From Fimbriimonas planktonicus (GTDB lineage Bacteria > Armatimonadota > Fimbriimonadia > Fimbriimonadales > Fimbriimonadaceae): DNA of 64,000 bases. The stretch is taken from positions 1,984,001-2,048,000 of the forward strand of contig OZ248539.1 in NCBI GenBank assembly GCA_965234685.1, read 5' to 3'. Below, one piece after another: positions 16,473 through 24,120 of this stretch. Each line of letters begins with the position of its first letter. The first letter of the stretch is position 1. The translations under genes were made by a program, and so were the position numbers. Below the pieces are notes generated by a model. It was given only the letters and a program-made list of their open reading frames with translations. It did not search any database and was not told the DNA's origin.

Positions 16473-17441
16473 GTGCCCGGAGTACTGCTTGCCCTTTGCC
16501 TAACCGCTTCCCAGAACGCGCCGAAACCAGAACTATCTTACTACCGTGATATGTTCATCGTGCGGAACGCCGGCAAGGTGATTCGTCAACCGGTTAAGAA
16601 CGAGATTGATACTGAACCCCTCAGCATCGCTTTTCGCAGAAATGAACACTGGGCAGTCTGGGACGACCGCGGCCTTACTGTCCGAGCAAACAAACTCGTA
16701 CGTTCAAGCCGACTCGAAGAGATTTCCGTGTCCCCACGCATCTTCACGAAAGATGAGATTCGTGCCACCATCGCCGCCAAGCGAGATCGCCAAGCGCGTT
16801 TCCTAACTGGCGCAAAACGGCTGGGTACCAAAACCTACTTCGTCCCCCGGTGGGTAGATGACGCTGGAAAGTCTTGGCTAGAGTGCCTCGTGGAAGTTGA
16901 CCTAACCGCCACGAATCCAAAGCCAAAGCTCCTTGGCCGCCTGCCAGGCAACTCGCCAGCATCGCTTGGCATCGATTCGATGCTCTTCACCATCGACGGC
17001 AAGCTAGCGGTGCCGATTCAAAAGCCAACGGAGTGGGGAATCGCCTCCTGGAACCTGGGCGCGAACGCATGGGATTTCAAGAAGCTCGGAACGCGTTTGG
17101 TGAGCCTAACTGCCGCAGGCAATGCCATCGAACAAAGCGACAGCGGAACTTTCACGGCTTCAAGACTCAACCTCACAACTGGCGCTCGACAGCTACTGTT
17201 CGAATCACGACGACCGATTCGCTTCCTAGACGATCAGTCCCCCGCGTTCATTCTTGAGAAGGGCCCCTCGCCCCGAATCATTAACGCCGAAACGGCAACC
17301 GTCGGAACCCTCCGCCAAAGCACCTTTGCCCGTCGCGTCGGTGACTTCATCGTCGGTTATGAGGGTGAAAAAGAACCAACGGCGGCCACCCTCTACCGTG
17401 TAGAGGACTGGTCGCCGTTGGCAAGTTGGAAAAAAGACTAG
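16473..17441 (+). CDS. Secreted protein of unknown function
   Basis: 322 aa from a GTG start that has GGAGG 6 bases upstream; an upstream GTG 13 codons earlier lacks such a site and would lie on top of the divergent 61-aa gene. The N-terminus (MPGVLLALCLTASQNAPKPE) looks like a signal peptide. The rest is beta-rich with repeating short blocks that could form a propeller (WAVWDDRGLTVRANK, TYFVPRWVDDAGKSW, GIASWNLGANAWDFK, TASRLNLTTGARQLLF), but no domain is certain. Its stop codon overlaps that of the convergent haem-oxygenase-like gene in the palindrome CTAG. Function unknown. Confidence 0.78.
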   Translation: MPGVLLALCLTASQNAPKPELSYYRDMFIVRNAGKVIRQPVKNEIDTEPLSIAFRRNEHWAVWDDRGLTVRANKLVRSSRLEEISVSPRIFTKDEIRATIAAKRDRQARFLTGAKRLGTKTYFVPRWVDDAGKSWLECLVEVDLTATNPKPKLLGRLPGNSPASLGIDSMLFTIDGKLAVPIQKPTEWGIASWNLGANAWDFKKLGTRLVSLTAAGNAIEQSDSGTFTASRLNLTTGARQLLFESRRPIRFLDDQSPAFILEKGPSPRIINAETATVGTLRQSTFARRVGDFIVGYEGEKEPTAATLYRVEDWSPLASWKKD

Positions 17442-18016
17442 GCGTAGTAAACGCCGTCAAGCGCCGACCACATCGAAGCGCAGACAACGTGGCAAGCCGT
17501 CTTGGCTCGGGCAAACTCGGCGTCGCTCAGCGTTTCAACGTGCTTCTTCAGGTCCTCAACTTCGTTTACGTCCAGGGCGTGAATACGGAAGTACTCCTTC
17601 GCCTTGTCGGACATCGTGTAGTGCTCTTCCAGACCTTCGAGCTTGCTCTGCGCGGTGAACGGCTGCTGAGCTTCGAAAGCGTAGAGGGCGCCCATCGCTT
17701 CTGGCTTCACCGAGAAGAATCGCTCCGCGGCGGTCACGAGAACATCGGTGTGAGGTCGGGTGCTAACGCCGGTTGCGCCGAGCTCGCCCTTAAAGTCGGC
17801 CCAAAGAACCTCATGCTCTCGCTCTTCTTCCGCATAGTGCGCCTCGCCCAAGGTTTCCCAGCCCTGTGCGATCGTGCCAACGAATCGGCCGTACTCAACC
17901 GCGTAGTCGGCGAGAACGTCCTTCGAGAGGGTTCCGGCCCGCCAAGCTTGGTAGAAAGGATGCTGATTGAGGTCCAAAGAGGAAACGATTGCGTTGAGTT
18001 CTTCCACACGCGACAT
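17438..18016 (-). CDS. Haem-oxygenase-like, TenA/CADD-type protein
   Basis: 192 aa, all-helical. It resembles the iron-containing redox enzyme / CADD group of the haem-oxygenase-like fold: HPFYQAWRAGTLSKDVLADYA at the start, EEREHEVLW (E63-65, H68), ALYAFEAQQP with E115, and EYFRIHALDVNEVED (H146, D149, E152). Members use a di-iron site or act in thiamine salvage; chlamydial CADD makes p-aminobenzoate from one of its own tyrosines. By my manual alignment from memory, the last motif is H-x2-D-x2-E where the family usually has H-x3-D-x2-H, so the metal site may be altered or lost. A TACAAC box 6 bases before the ATG suggests a leaderless start. No pathway partner is adjacent. Confidence 0.75.
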   Translation of the reverse strand: MSRVEELNAIVSSLDLNQHPFYQAWRAGTLSKDVLADYAVEYGRFVGTIAQGWETLGEAHYAEEEREHEVLWADFKGELGATGVSTRPHTDVLVTAAERFFSVKPEAMGALYAFEAQQPFTAQSKLEGLEEHYTMSDKAKEYFRIHALDVNEVEDLKKHVETLSDAEFARAKTACHVVCASMWSALDGVYYA

Positions 18017-18022
18017 GCCCTA

Positions 18023-18028
18023 GTTGTA
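18023..18028 (-). promoter_or_regulatory. Putative -10 box (TACAAC) of haem-oxygenase-like gene
   Basis: TACAAC on the minus strand lies 6 bases upstream of the ATG. There is no ribosome-binding site, consistent with a leaderless transcript. Confidence 0.4.
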
Positions 18029-18099
18029 CCCCCGCGTTCGGCCCATGGTAGCCAGAATTGCAACCTAATCCAACCGACTGCGTTACTCTAGTCGAAGCA

Positions 18100-19008
18100 A
18101 TGGGAATTACTGTTCTAGGCGTCATTTTGCTCATCGCGGGTCTTGCCCTCGGAGCAGCCAAGGGTGCCTCACCCGAAGGCAAGAAACTTGGACCACTTCC
18201 AGGAATCATGGTCATCATCTCGATCCTCCTCATCGCAGGCGGTTTTGCGGGAACCACAATTGTCCAAATCCCCGCCGGCTACCGCGGCGTGCGGCTCGAG
18301 TTCGGCGCCGTCAAAGGCAACCTCGCGGAGGGAATTCACTTCGTTCGACCGGGCGTCGATGCCGTTGTGCTGCTTGAAGTCCGAACCCAGAAAGAAGAAT
18401 CGGAAGCAACTGCGGCTTCGCGAGACCTCCAGACCGTCACGACAAAAGTCGCGCTCAACTTCCGCGTTGATCCCGACAAGATTGACGAGCTGTACAAGCA
18501 GGTTGGCGACCAGTACAAGACCCGAATCATTGACCCCGCCGTACAGGAGTCCATCAAGGTAGTCACCGCAAAGTACACCGCCGAGGATCTGATCAAGAAC
18601 CGAGCTCAAGTCAAGGGGCAGGTTGAGCAAGACATCACCACGCGACTTTCGCCGTATAACATTCTCGTCGAGCCTAGCGGCCTGAGCATCACGAACTTCG
18701 CGTTCTCGGAGGAGTTCAACCGCGCGATCGAAGCTAAGCAGGTCGCGCAACAGGAAGCCGAAAAGCAGAAGTACGTTCTGATGCAGGCTCAGTTGCAGCG
18801 TCAGACCGAAGTCGCTCGTGCCCAAGGTCGAGCCGAATCGGCCAAGCTGAACGCCCAAGCCCTGAAGGTTGCCGGCGGCTCCCTCGTTGTCGCTCAGGCA
18901 TGGATCGAAAAGTGGGATGGAAAGTTGCCCACCGTCAGCAGCGGAAGCGGAACGATCATCGACATCAAGAGCCTCCTCGCGGAAGCCAAGCAATCCGAAA
19001 AACCGTAA
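18100..19008 (+). CDS. SPFH/prohibitin-family membrane protein
   Basis: 302 aa. Two hydrophobic segments at the N-terminus (about residues 2-20 and 36-57) anchor it in the membrane. The SPFH/band 7 domain follows, with IPAGYRGVRLEFGAVKGNLAEG, VALNFRVDPDKIDELYKQVG and VVTAKYTAEDLIKNRAQV. It ends in a long Gln/Glu/Ala-rich coiled coil (AIEAKQVAQQEAEKQKYVLM, RAQGRAESAKLNAQALKVAGG). Prohibitin-like proteins form large rings at the membrane and often modulate AAA proteases. The length and second hydrophobic segment fit the prohibitin subgroup. An upstream extension of 14 codons is unlikely. A strong terminator follows 12 bases after the stop. Confidence 0.9.
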   Translation: MGITVLGVILLIAGLALGAAKGASPEGKKLGPLPGIMVIISILLIAGGFAGTTIVQIPAGYRGVRLEFGAVKGNLAEGIHFVRPGVDAVVLLEVRTQKEESEATAASRDLQTVTTKVALNFRVDPDKIDELYKQVGDQYKTRIIDPAVQESIKVVTAKYTAEDLIKNRAQVKGQVEQDITTRLSPYNILVEPSGLSITNFAFSEEFNRAIEAKQVAQQEAEKQKYVLMQAQLQRQTEVARAQGRAESAKLNAQALKVAGGSLVVAQAWIEKWDGKLPTVSSGSGTIIDIKSLLAEAKQSEKP

Positions 19009-19020
19009 GGTCATTTGTCG

Positions 19021-19050
19021 CTGCCGCGCAGAAATGCGCGGCAGTTTTTT
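19021..19050 (+). terminator. Rho-independent terminator after SPFH gene
   Basis: A perfect 10-bp stem (CTGCCGCGCA / TGCGCGGCAG) with a GAAA tetraloop is followed by TTTTTT. It directly follows the SPFH gene. Confidence 0.93.
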
Positions 19051-19072
19051 GTGCTGGTCCGTCCTGTCCTCG

Positions 19073-19345
19073 ATGGCAAAGCTCGCAGGTGACTTGTGGG
19101 ACTACAACCTGGCCCGCGTCGTGGTCGTTGACGTCACGGACGACTATCAATTGATGCAGCCACCCATGCCAGGAGACTGCTATCCGGTGCTGTACGAAAC
19201 GTACATGCCGATCTACGGATTGACAAAAACCCTGGCCAATTCGGTTTCAACCGAGCGCTTCCTTTACGATTGGCACGAATCGCCAATGGACGGCCGAAGT
19301 GAATGGTATGTGGGCGTGGTCGAAAAGGCACGCGTCACTGCTTAG
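19073..19345 (+). CDS. Small hypothetical protein, 90 aa
   Basis: Begins MAKLAGDLWDYN and is rich in aromatic and acidic residues (DVTDDYQLMQPPMPGDCYP, RFLYDWHESPMDG, EWYVGVVEKA). No domain is recognised. It lies between a terminator at the end of the SPFH gene and a bidirectional terminator at its own 3' end, so it would be its own transcription unit. No ribosome-binding site or clear promoter is visible, and the start is uncertain. The composition looks like real protein and the frame is not antisense to any gene. The frame is open further upstream, but that part runs antisense to nothing useful and crosses the terminator. Confidence 0.5.
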   Translation: MAKLAGDLWDYNLARVVVVDVTDDYQLMQPPMPGDCYPVLYETYMPIYGLTKTLANSVSTERFLYDWHESPMDGRSEWYVGVVEKARVTA

Positions 19346-19366
19346 ACTCAAACTTCTGGACGACAA

Positions 19367-19409
19367 AAAGCCGGGTGTCAGCTTCAGCTGACACCCGGCT
19401 TTCGTTTTT
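19367..19409. terminator. Bidirectional rho-independent terminator
   Basis: A perfect 17-bp inverted repeat (arms AAAGCCGGGTGTCAGCT and its complement) around a 2-base centre is flanked by AAAAA on the left and TTTTT on the right, so it can stop transcription from both sides. It sits between two convergent genes. Confidence 0.94.
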
Positions 19410-19420
19410 CGGGCTGAATT

Positions 19421-19636
19421 TTAGCTAAGGTCGGCGATGATCGCGTCGGCGATTTGAAGTCCAGAGGCCGGGTGTACGCCGTTCACGAGCTTAGCCTTTG
19501 CGGCTTCAATGAGGTCAGCTCGGTCGTCGGTTCGCTTGATCGAATCTCGAACCGAGACGACGAGATCCACACCGGTCAATGGAGCAACTGCTACTTCTGA
19601 CTTCGTTGACTCAATGTATCTTTGGTTGCTCATCAT
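19421..19636 (-). CDS. FlgM-like small protein (putative anti-sigma-28 factor)
   Basis: 71 aa from the first of two adjacent ATGs, with AGGA just upstream (the second ATG has better spacing). The C-terminal half (DDRADLIEAAKAKLVNGV followed by HPASGLQIADAIIADL) resembles the helical sigma-28-binding region of FlgM, where an R-x-D-x-hydrophobic start and a K-x-x-I/L-x-x-G-x-Y/H turn are typical. FlgM inhibits FliA until it is exported through the flagellum. No flagellar or sigma factor gene is present in this window, so the assignment rests on the short motif and could be coincidental. A perfect 8-bp hairpin lies directly upstream of the ribosome-binding site. Confidence 0.55.
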   Translation of the reverse strand: MMSNQRYIESTKSEVAVAPLTGVDLVVSVRDSIKRTDDRADLIEAAKAKLVNGVHPASGLQIADAIIADLS

Positions 19637-19641
19637 TTCCT

Positions 19642-19662
19642 GTACCTGTCGCTTAACAGGTA
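19642..19662 (-). promoter_or_regulatory. Inverted repeat before FlgM-like gene
   Basis: GTACCTGT and ACAGGTAC are perfect inverted repeats around a 6-base loop. The element ends immediately upstream of the AGGA ribosome-binding site of the FlgM-like gene. It could be an operator or an mRNA hairpin that limits ribosome access. Confidence 0.5.
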
Positions 19663-19789
19663 CTAACGTTTTAGGCGATCCTGAAGATTCTCTCTTGTCC
19701 CGGAATTCCGGTACATGGCAATTTTGCCTGGAGAAAACCAACGCTGAATACCCGCGCTCCCCTGTCGTAAACTATTATTGGAGGCAAAG

Positions 19790-20956
19790 TTGCCACGCTA
19801 CATACGTTTAGGAAAAGTCCCGCAAAAACATCACGTGCAGTTCCGACAGCCCGATGGCTCGCTCTACACGGAACAACTGATTTCCACCCGTGGGTTCAGC
19901 GGACCAATGTCCACGACCTACCACATTAACTCGCCGACCGAGGTCATTGCCTGGGAGGATGTAGGTTCGGTTGCGCCGGTTTATCTTGAGGATGAGCCAC
20001 TGCGACACCGGCATTTGCTCACCGAGAACATGGTCCCCCTCGGCGATGCCGTCACCGGTCGAATCACCCTCATGGGGAACCAAGACCTCTCTTGGTCACA
20101 GGCCCTGATTGCCGAACAAATGCCGCACTTCTATAAGAATGCGGACGGCGACGAATGCCTCTTCATCCACGACGCCGGCGGAACGATGGAATCCATGTTC
20201 GGAACAATCACGTTTCGACCGGGCGATTACCTCGTCATTCCTCGTGGAACCATTTACAAGCTGACGTTCGACACCCTGCCCGTCCGCATGATCGCCGTGC
20301 TCTCGCACGGTCCAATTGAAATTCCCAAGCGGTATCGAAACGAGTACGGCCAGCTTTTAGAGCACGCGCCTTTCACCGAGCGAGATCTTCGTCCGCCAGA
20401 AGAACTGCCCGTGCATGGCGAACGAGTCGAAACCAAGGTCCTCATCCGTGCCCGAAATCGGCACACGATGTACACGCATCCGTACCACCCGCTAGACGTG
20501 GTCGGCTGGGATGGCTATGTGTTCCCCTACGCTTTCAGCATCCACGACTTCTCTCCCATCACCGGCAAGCTCCACATGCCGCCGCCGATTCACCAGACCT
20601 TTTATGGTCAGGGTTTCGTGATCTGTAGCTTCTGTCCGCGAATGCTGGACTACCATCCCGACGCGATCGTGGTGCCCTACAACCACTCGAACGTCGATTC
20701 GGACGAAGTCTTGTACTACTGCAACGACAAGTTCGGGTCGCGTAAGGGCATCAAGGAAGGCTCCATCACCCTGCACCCGCTCGGAATTCCCCATGGCCCC
20801 CAGCCGGGAGCAACCGAAGCAGCCATCGGAGCGACAAGGACAGAGGAACTAGCCGTGATGGTAGACACCCACCGGCCCCTCAAGCTCACCGCCGACGCGC
20901 TTAAGCTTGAGGACCCGAACTACTGGAAGAGCTGGATCAAAATGCCTCAACTGTAA
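19790..20956 (+). CDS. hmgA: Homogentisate 1,2-dioxygenase
   Basis: 388 aa. Opens the aromatic ring of homogentisate to maleylacetoacetate in tyrosine and phenylalanine degradation. The start is TTG: GGAGG lies 5 bases upstream and the protein then begins MPRYIRLGKVPQKHH, as family members do. Conserved blocks include ARNRHTMYTHPYHPLDVVGWDG, IHQTFYGQGFVICSF, the iron-ligand region PYNHSNVDSDEVLYY (H299, E306) and LHPLGIPHGP (H335). The spacing between the first His and Glu is one residue longer than in the human enzyme, as far as I can judge. No other tyrosine-catabolism gene (fahA, hppD, maiA) is adjacent. A palindromic repeat follows the stop. Confidence 0.9.
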   Translation: MPRYIRLGKVPQKHHVQFRQPDGSLYTEQLISTRGFSGPMSTTYHINSPTEVIAWEDVGSVAPVYLEDEPLRHRHLLTENMVPLGDAVTGRITLMGNQDLSWSQALIAEQMPHFYKNADGDECLFIHDAGGTMESMFGTITFRPGDYLVIPRGTIYKLTFDTLPVRMIAVLSHGPIEIPKRYRNEYGQLLEHAPFTERDLRPPEELPVHGERVETKVLIRARNRHTMYTHPYHPLDVVGWDGYVFPYAFSIHDFSPITGKLHMPPPIHQTFYGQGFVICSFCPRMLDYHPDAIVVPYNHSNVDSDEVLYYCNDKFGSRKGIKEGSITLHPLGIPHGPQPGATEAAIGATRTEELAVMVDTHRPLKLTADALKLEDPNYWKSWIKMPQL

Positions 20957-20957
20957 A

Positions 20958-21000
20958 TCTCCTCTCCGGGGAAGGGAGAGGACGCCCGGGATGCAGGTGG
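20958..21000. repeat. Intergenic palindromic repeat after hmgA
   Basis: TCCTCTCC pairs with GGAGAGGA around a 7-base loop, followed by a GC-rich tail (CGCCCGGGATGCAGG). The layout, a CCTCTCC-type stem then an ACG-GGGATG tail, resembles in miniature the repeats around the Rhs region and may be a diverged member. There is no T-run. Confidence 0.45.
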
Positions 21001-21061
21001 AACCCTTAGACGACCGAACTTGACACCGTTTCAAGCCAGTCGTACAGTAGGGGCTTCAACG

Positions 21062-21472
21062 ATGAAGTTAAACTTTGCATCCGCAACCGGCGCCCTCGCC
21101 CTTCTCACCATCCTTGCCTGCGGAGGCGGAGGCGAAGGCGAATCTTCCCAAATGATCGCCTTCCCGTACACCGCCACCAACACGGCACCCGATGCGGTCT
21201 ACATCCGCCCGCTTGGCATCTTTGAATCCGCTGCCAGTCTGTACGCCTCCGGCGAAACTAAAGTAGGACCAATCATTAGTCCGACATTTACCGGTTCAAC
21301 CGACACCGAAGACATCATCTTCACTGCCTACCGACCAGGAGGAATCGAGCTTGGACGCGCAACCGTCACCATGAGCGTGACCGACGCGTTTAATGTTAAG
21401 AACGGAGTTCAAAATCTGATCGTGAACTTCAACGGAACCACCCTCACTGCCTCCCTCGTCCCGGCTCCTTAA
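21062..21472 (+). CDS. Small lipoprotein
   Basis: 136 aa. The signal peptide MKLNFASATGALALLTILAC ends with the lipobox ILAC, followed by a glycine-rich linker (GGGGEGE). The mature domain is Thr/Ser/Val-rich and probably beta-structured (AYRPGGIELGRATVTMSVTD, then VQNLIVNFNGTTLTASLVP). AGGGG lies 9 bases before the ATG. An upstream ATG in frame is unlikely because the signal peptide would be displaced. It stands alone between hmgA and the dienelactone hydrolase gene. Function unknown. Confidence 0.75.
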   Translation: MKLNFASATGALALLTILACGGGGEGESSQMIAFPYTATNTAPDAVYIRPLGIFESAASLYASGETKVGPIISPTFTGSTDTEDIIFTAYRPGGIELGRATVTMSVTDAFNVKNGVQNLIVNFNGTTLTASLVPAP

Positions 21473-21787
21473 ATCAACGAAAGGTAGGTTCGCCCGCAAG
21501 CGGGCCTACCCAAGTGCGTGCGGCACAAACTGACTCGGGTCCGTCGTACTCAAACCTCCCGACTCCCGAATCCCCACCTCGGCGATTCGTCCACCACCCA
21601 AAATCCCGTCATAGCGTGTCGTCCATCCCGCTGACGCAAGCTCCCCAGTCTCTCAGAAACGCTGCCCTCAATTCACTCAAACGCAATCAGTTGCGCAGCA
21701 CTCATGGGAACACAACAAAACGGGTGCAGGCAACCGTCCGCGCCGACACTGTTGATTCTATTAACGGAACGGCGTAAGAATACGGTG
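21473..21787. other. Gene-free stretch with one strong hairpin
   Basis: This region holds no convincing gene. Near its start (about 21483-21511) GGTAGG...GCCCGC pairs with GCGGGC-CTACC, a hairpin without a T-run that looks like an intergenic repeat of the 'GTAGG-cgcccgcaagcgggc' type. Nothing else stands out except an open frame without homology-like features. Confidence 0.6.
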
Positions 21788-22549
21788 ATGATTCGACTTG
21801 CGCTCCTGGGAACTCTCTTTGCCTTTGCGGCCATATCGGCCGCCGAAATCAAAACCGAACGAGTCGAGTACAAGGACGGCGATACCGTCCTCGAAGGCTA
21901 TATCGCGTACGACACCAATATTAAGGGCCCTCGCCCGGGCGTCGTCATCGTCCACGACTGGAACGGCACCGATGAGTACGAAGAGCGCCGGGCCCGAATG
22001 CTGGCCGAACTTGGCTACGTTGGATTCGCCGCCGACATTTACGGCAAAGGAAACAAGCCAAAAACTCAAGCCGAAAATGGCCAGATGGCCGGTAAGTATC
22101 GAAATGACATGCCGCTATTCATCAGCCGAATGAACGCTGCGGTCTCTACCCTCCGCGCCCGAACCGAAGTCCAGAAGGATAAGGTTGCGGCGATGGGTTA
22201 CTGCTTTGGAGGCGGCGGAGTCCTCGAGCTCGCCCGCTCCGGCGCCGACATCAGCGGTGTCATCAGCTTCCACGGCGGCCTCGCCACCAAGACCCCGGCG
22301 ACCGTCGGATCAGTCAAGGCCAAGGTTCTGGTGTGCCACGCTTCCCAGGACCCAAGCGTGCCGTACGAACAGCTAGTCGGATTCCTTGGCGAAATGCGAG
22401 ACGCGAAGGTCGATTATCAGCTCGTCGCCTACAACGTCGACAGCCATCCGTTCACCGCTCCCGGACCGGGATACCGCCCAGAAGCCGACCGAAGAAGCTG
22501 GGATGAGCTCCAAAAGTTCTTCAAAGAAATCTTCGGCGCCGCGAAATAA
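21788..22549 (+). CDS. Dienelactone hydrolase family protein, exported
   Basis: 253 aa. A signal peptide (MIRLALLGTLFAFAAISAAE) precedes an alpha/beta-hydrolase domain. The catalytic triad of the dienelactone hydrolase family is intact: Cys139 in GYCFGGG, Asp188 in HASQDPSVP and His220 in NVDSHPFT. An early GVVIVHDWNG with an oxyanion-forming region and FAADIYGKGNKP are also typical. The export signal suggests a periplasmic hydrolase of an unknown ester or lactone rather than a chlorocatechol-pathway enzyme. A TAAGAAT-type box lies close before the ATG and there is no ribosome-binding site. It is the only gene between the lipoprotein and atpD. Confidence 0.88.
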   Translation: MIRLALLGTLFAFAAISAAEIKTERVEYKDGDTVLEGYIAYDTNIKGPRPGVVIVHDWNGTDEYEERRARMLAELGYVGFAADIYGKGNKPKTQAENGQMAGKYRNDMPLFISRMNAAVSTLRARTEVQKDKVAAMGYCFGGGGVLELARSGADISGVISFHGGLATKTPATVGSVKAKVLVCHASQDPSVPYEQLVGFLGEMRDAKVDYQLVAYNVDSHPFTAPGPGYRPEADRRSWDELQKFFKEIFGAAK

Positions 22550-22572
22550 TCGCAAGCATTCAAGAGACGCGT

Positions 22573-22610
22573 CAACCTGCGGGGCACGATTGGTATACTT
22601 CCGCAGGTTG
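22573..22610 (+). promoter_or_regulatory. atpD promoter with extended -10 inside an inverted repeat
   Basis: TGGTATACT, an extended -10 (TG-N-TATACT), lies in the 18-base interval between perfect 10-bp inverted repeats CAACCTGCGG and CCGCAGGTTG. No good -35 is visible. A protein bound to the repeat would cover the promoter, or the repeat would fold in the 5' end of a longer message. The atpD start is 47 bases further on. Confidence 0.55.
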
Positions 22611-22656
22611 CGCTGATGGGTTCGCTCATCGACGCCCAGAGAGGAATTAAGACTTC

Positions 22657-24114
22657 ATGCCCGGAACCGGACAGATTATTTCCGTAGTTGGCCCCGTTGT
22701 TGACCTTCGATTTACGAGCAACAACCTGCCCGAGATTTACAACGCAATCGAGATTAAAGATCCATCTCGAAATATCGACCTGGTCTGCGAAGTTGCGCAG
22801 CACCTGGGCGATGACGTTGTACGAGCCATCGCTCTCAGTAGCACCGATGGCTTGAAGCGCGGAATGGATGCCGTCGATACTGGCTCCGCCATTCGGGTTC
22901 CGGTAGGCAACGACACCCTCGGCCGAGTCTTCAACGTCGTTGGCCGCCCGATCGACAACATGCCAGCGCCTGAGAATGCGCCAATGTTGCCGATTCACCG
23001 AACGCCGCCAACATTCGAAGAGCAGTCGACCAAGGTCGAACTCCTCGGAACCGGTCTAAAGGTCGTCGACCTTCTCATCCCGTTTAACAAGGGTGGAAAG
23101 ATCGGCCTCTTCGGTGGTGCAGGTCTCGGAAAGACCGTTCTTATCCAGGAACTCATTCGAAACATCGCCGTTGAAGCTTCCGGCGTTTCGATGTTCGCTG
23201 GCGTGGGCGAGCGAACTCGTGAAGGAAATGACCTCCTTCTCGAAATGACCGAATCCAAGTACAAGGACCCGAACGGCGCAATCGAAGAAGAGGGCGTTCG
23301 CTACTCTCGAGTTATCGACAAGACCGCCATGGTCTTCGGTCAGATGAACGAGCCACCAGGAGCCCGACTTCGAGTCGCTCTAACCGCTCTGACGATGGCC
23401 GAATACTTCCGCGATGTCGTCGGAACCGACGTTCTCGTCTTCGTCGACAACATTTTCCGCTTCGTTCAGGCAGGTTCGGAAGTTTCCGCACTGCTCGGCC
23501 GAATGCCTTCCGCTGTCGGCTACCAGCCAACGCTGGCTTCCGAAATGGGCGCTCTCCAAGAGCGAATCACTTCGACCAAGAAGGGTTCGGTCACCTCGGT
23601 CCAGGCCGTCTACGTTCCTGCAGACGACCCAACTGACCCAGCTCCGGCAACCACGTTTGCTCACCTTGACGCTTACGTCTACCTTGAGCGATCGATCGCT
23701 TCGAAGGGCCTCTTCCCCGCCGTTGACCCGCTGGTCTCGACCTCGAAGAACCTCGACCCGCGAATCGTCGGAACCGAGCACTACGACACCGCCCGAAAGG
23801 TTCAGCAGACGCTGCAGCGATACAAGGAACTCCAAGACATCATCGCGATCCTTGGTATCGACGAACTTTCGGACGACGATAAGCTGCTGGTCAGCCGAGC
23901 TCGAAAGATCGAGCGATTCCTTTCCCAGCCGTTCTTCGTTGCTGAGCAGTTCACCGGTAACACCGGACGCTTCGTCCCAATCGACGAAACGGTCAGTAGC
24001 TTCAAAGAAATCGTTAACGGAAACCTCGATGACCTCCCAGAACAGGCCTTCCTGTACTGCGGTGGCCTCGATGACGTTCGCGAGAAGGCGAAGAAAATCC
24101 AGGCGGTTGCCTAA
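22657..24114 (+). CDS. atpD: F1 ATP synthase beta subunit
   Basis: 485 aa. Catalytic subunit of the F-type ATP synthase. Walker A is GGAGLGKT (residues 153-160; Leu replaces the common Val), and GVGERTREGND, VFGQMNEPPGARLRV, LVFVDNIFRF with VSALLGRMPSAVGYQP, and YVPADDPTDPAPATTF are all present. GAGAGGAA precedes the ATG. The gene is followed 6 bases later by atpC, but alpha, gamma, delta and F0 genes are not here, so the ATP synthase genes are split. Arginine codons are mostly CGA (19 of 28 by hand count), with no AGA or AGG. Confidence 0.98.
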   Translation: MPGTGQIISVVGPVVDLRFTSNNLPEIYNAIEIKDPSRNIDLVCEVAQHLGDDVVRAIALSSTDGLKRGMDAVDTGSAIRVPVGNDTLGRVFNVVGRPIDNMPAPENAPMLPIHRTPPTFEEQSTKVELLGTGLKVVDLLIPFNKGGKIGLFGGAGLGKTVLIQELIRNIAVEASGVSMFAGVGERTREGNDLLLEMTESKYKDPNGAIEEEGVRYSRVIDKTAMVFGQMNEPPGARLRVALTALTMAEYFRDVVGTDVLVFVDNIFRFVQAGSEVSALLGRMPSAVGYQPTLASEMGALQERITSTKKGSVTSVQAVYVPADDPTDPAPATTFAHLDAYVYLERSIASKGLFPAVDPLVSTSKNLDPRIVGTEHYDTARKVQQTLQRYKELQDIIAILGIDELSDDDKLLVSRARKIERFLSQPFFVAEQFTGNTGRFVPIDETVSSFKEIVNGNLDDLPEQAFLYCGGLDDVREKAKKIQAVA

Positions 24115-24120
24115 CAAATC

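Noticed and set aside
21514..21777. An 87-codon frame between the lipoprotein and dienelactone hydrolase genes
   Set aside because: No ribosome-binding site or promoter and a low-complexity Ser/Pro/Arg composition; treated as non-coding.
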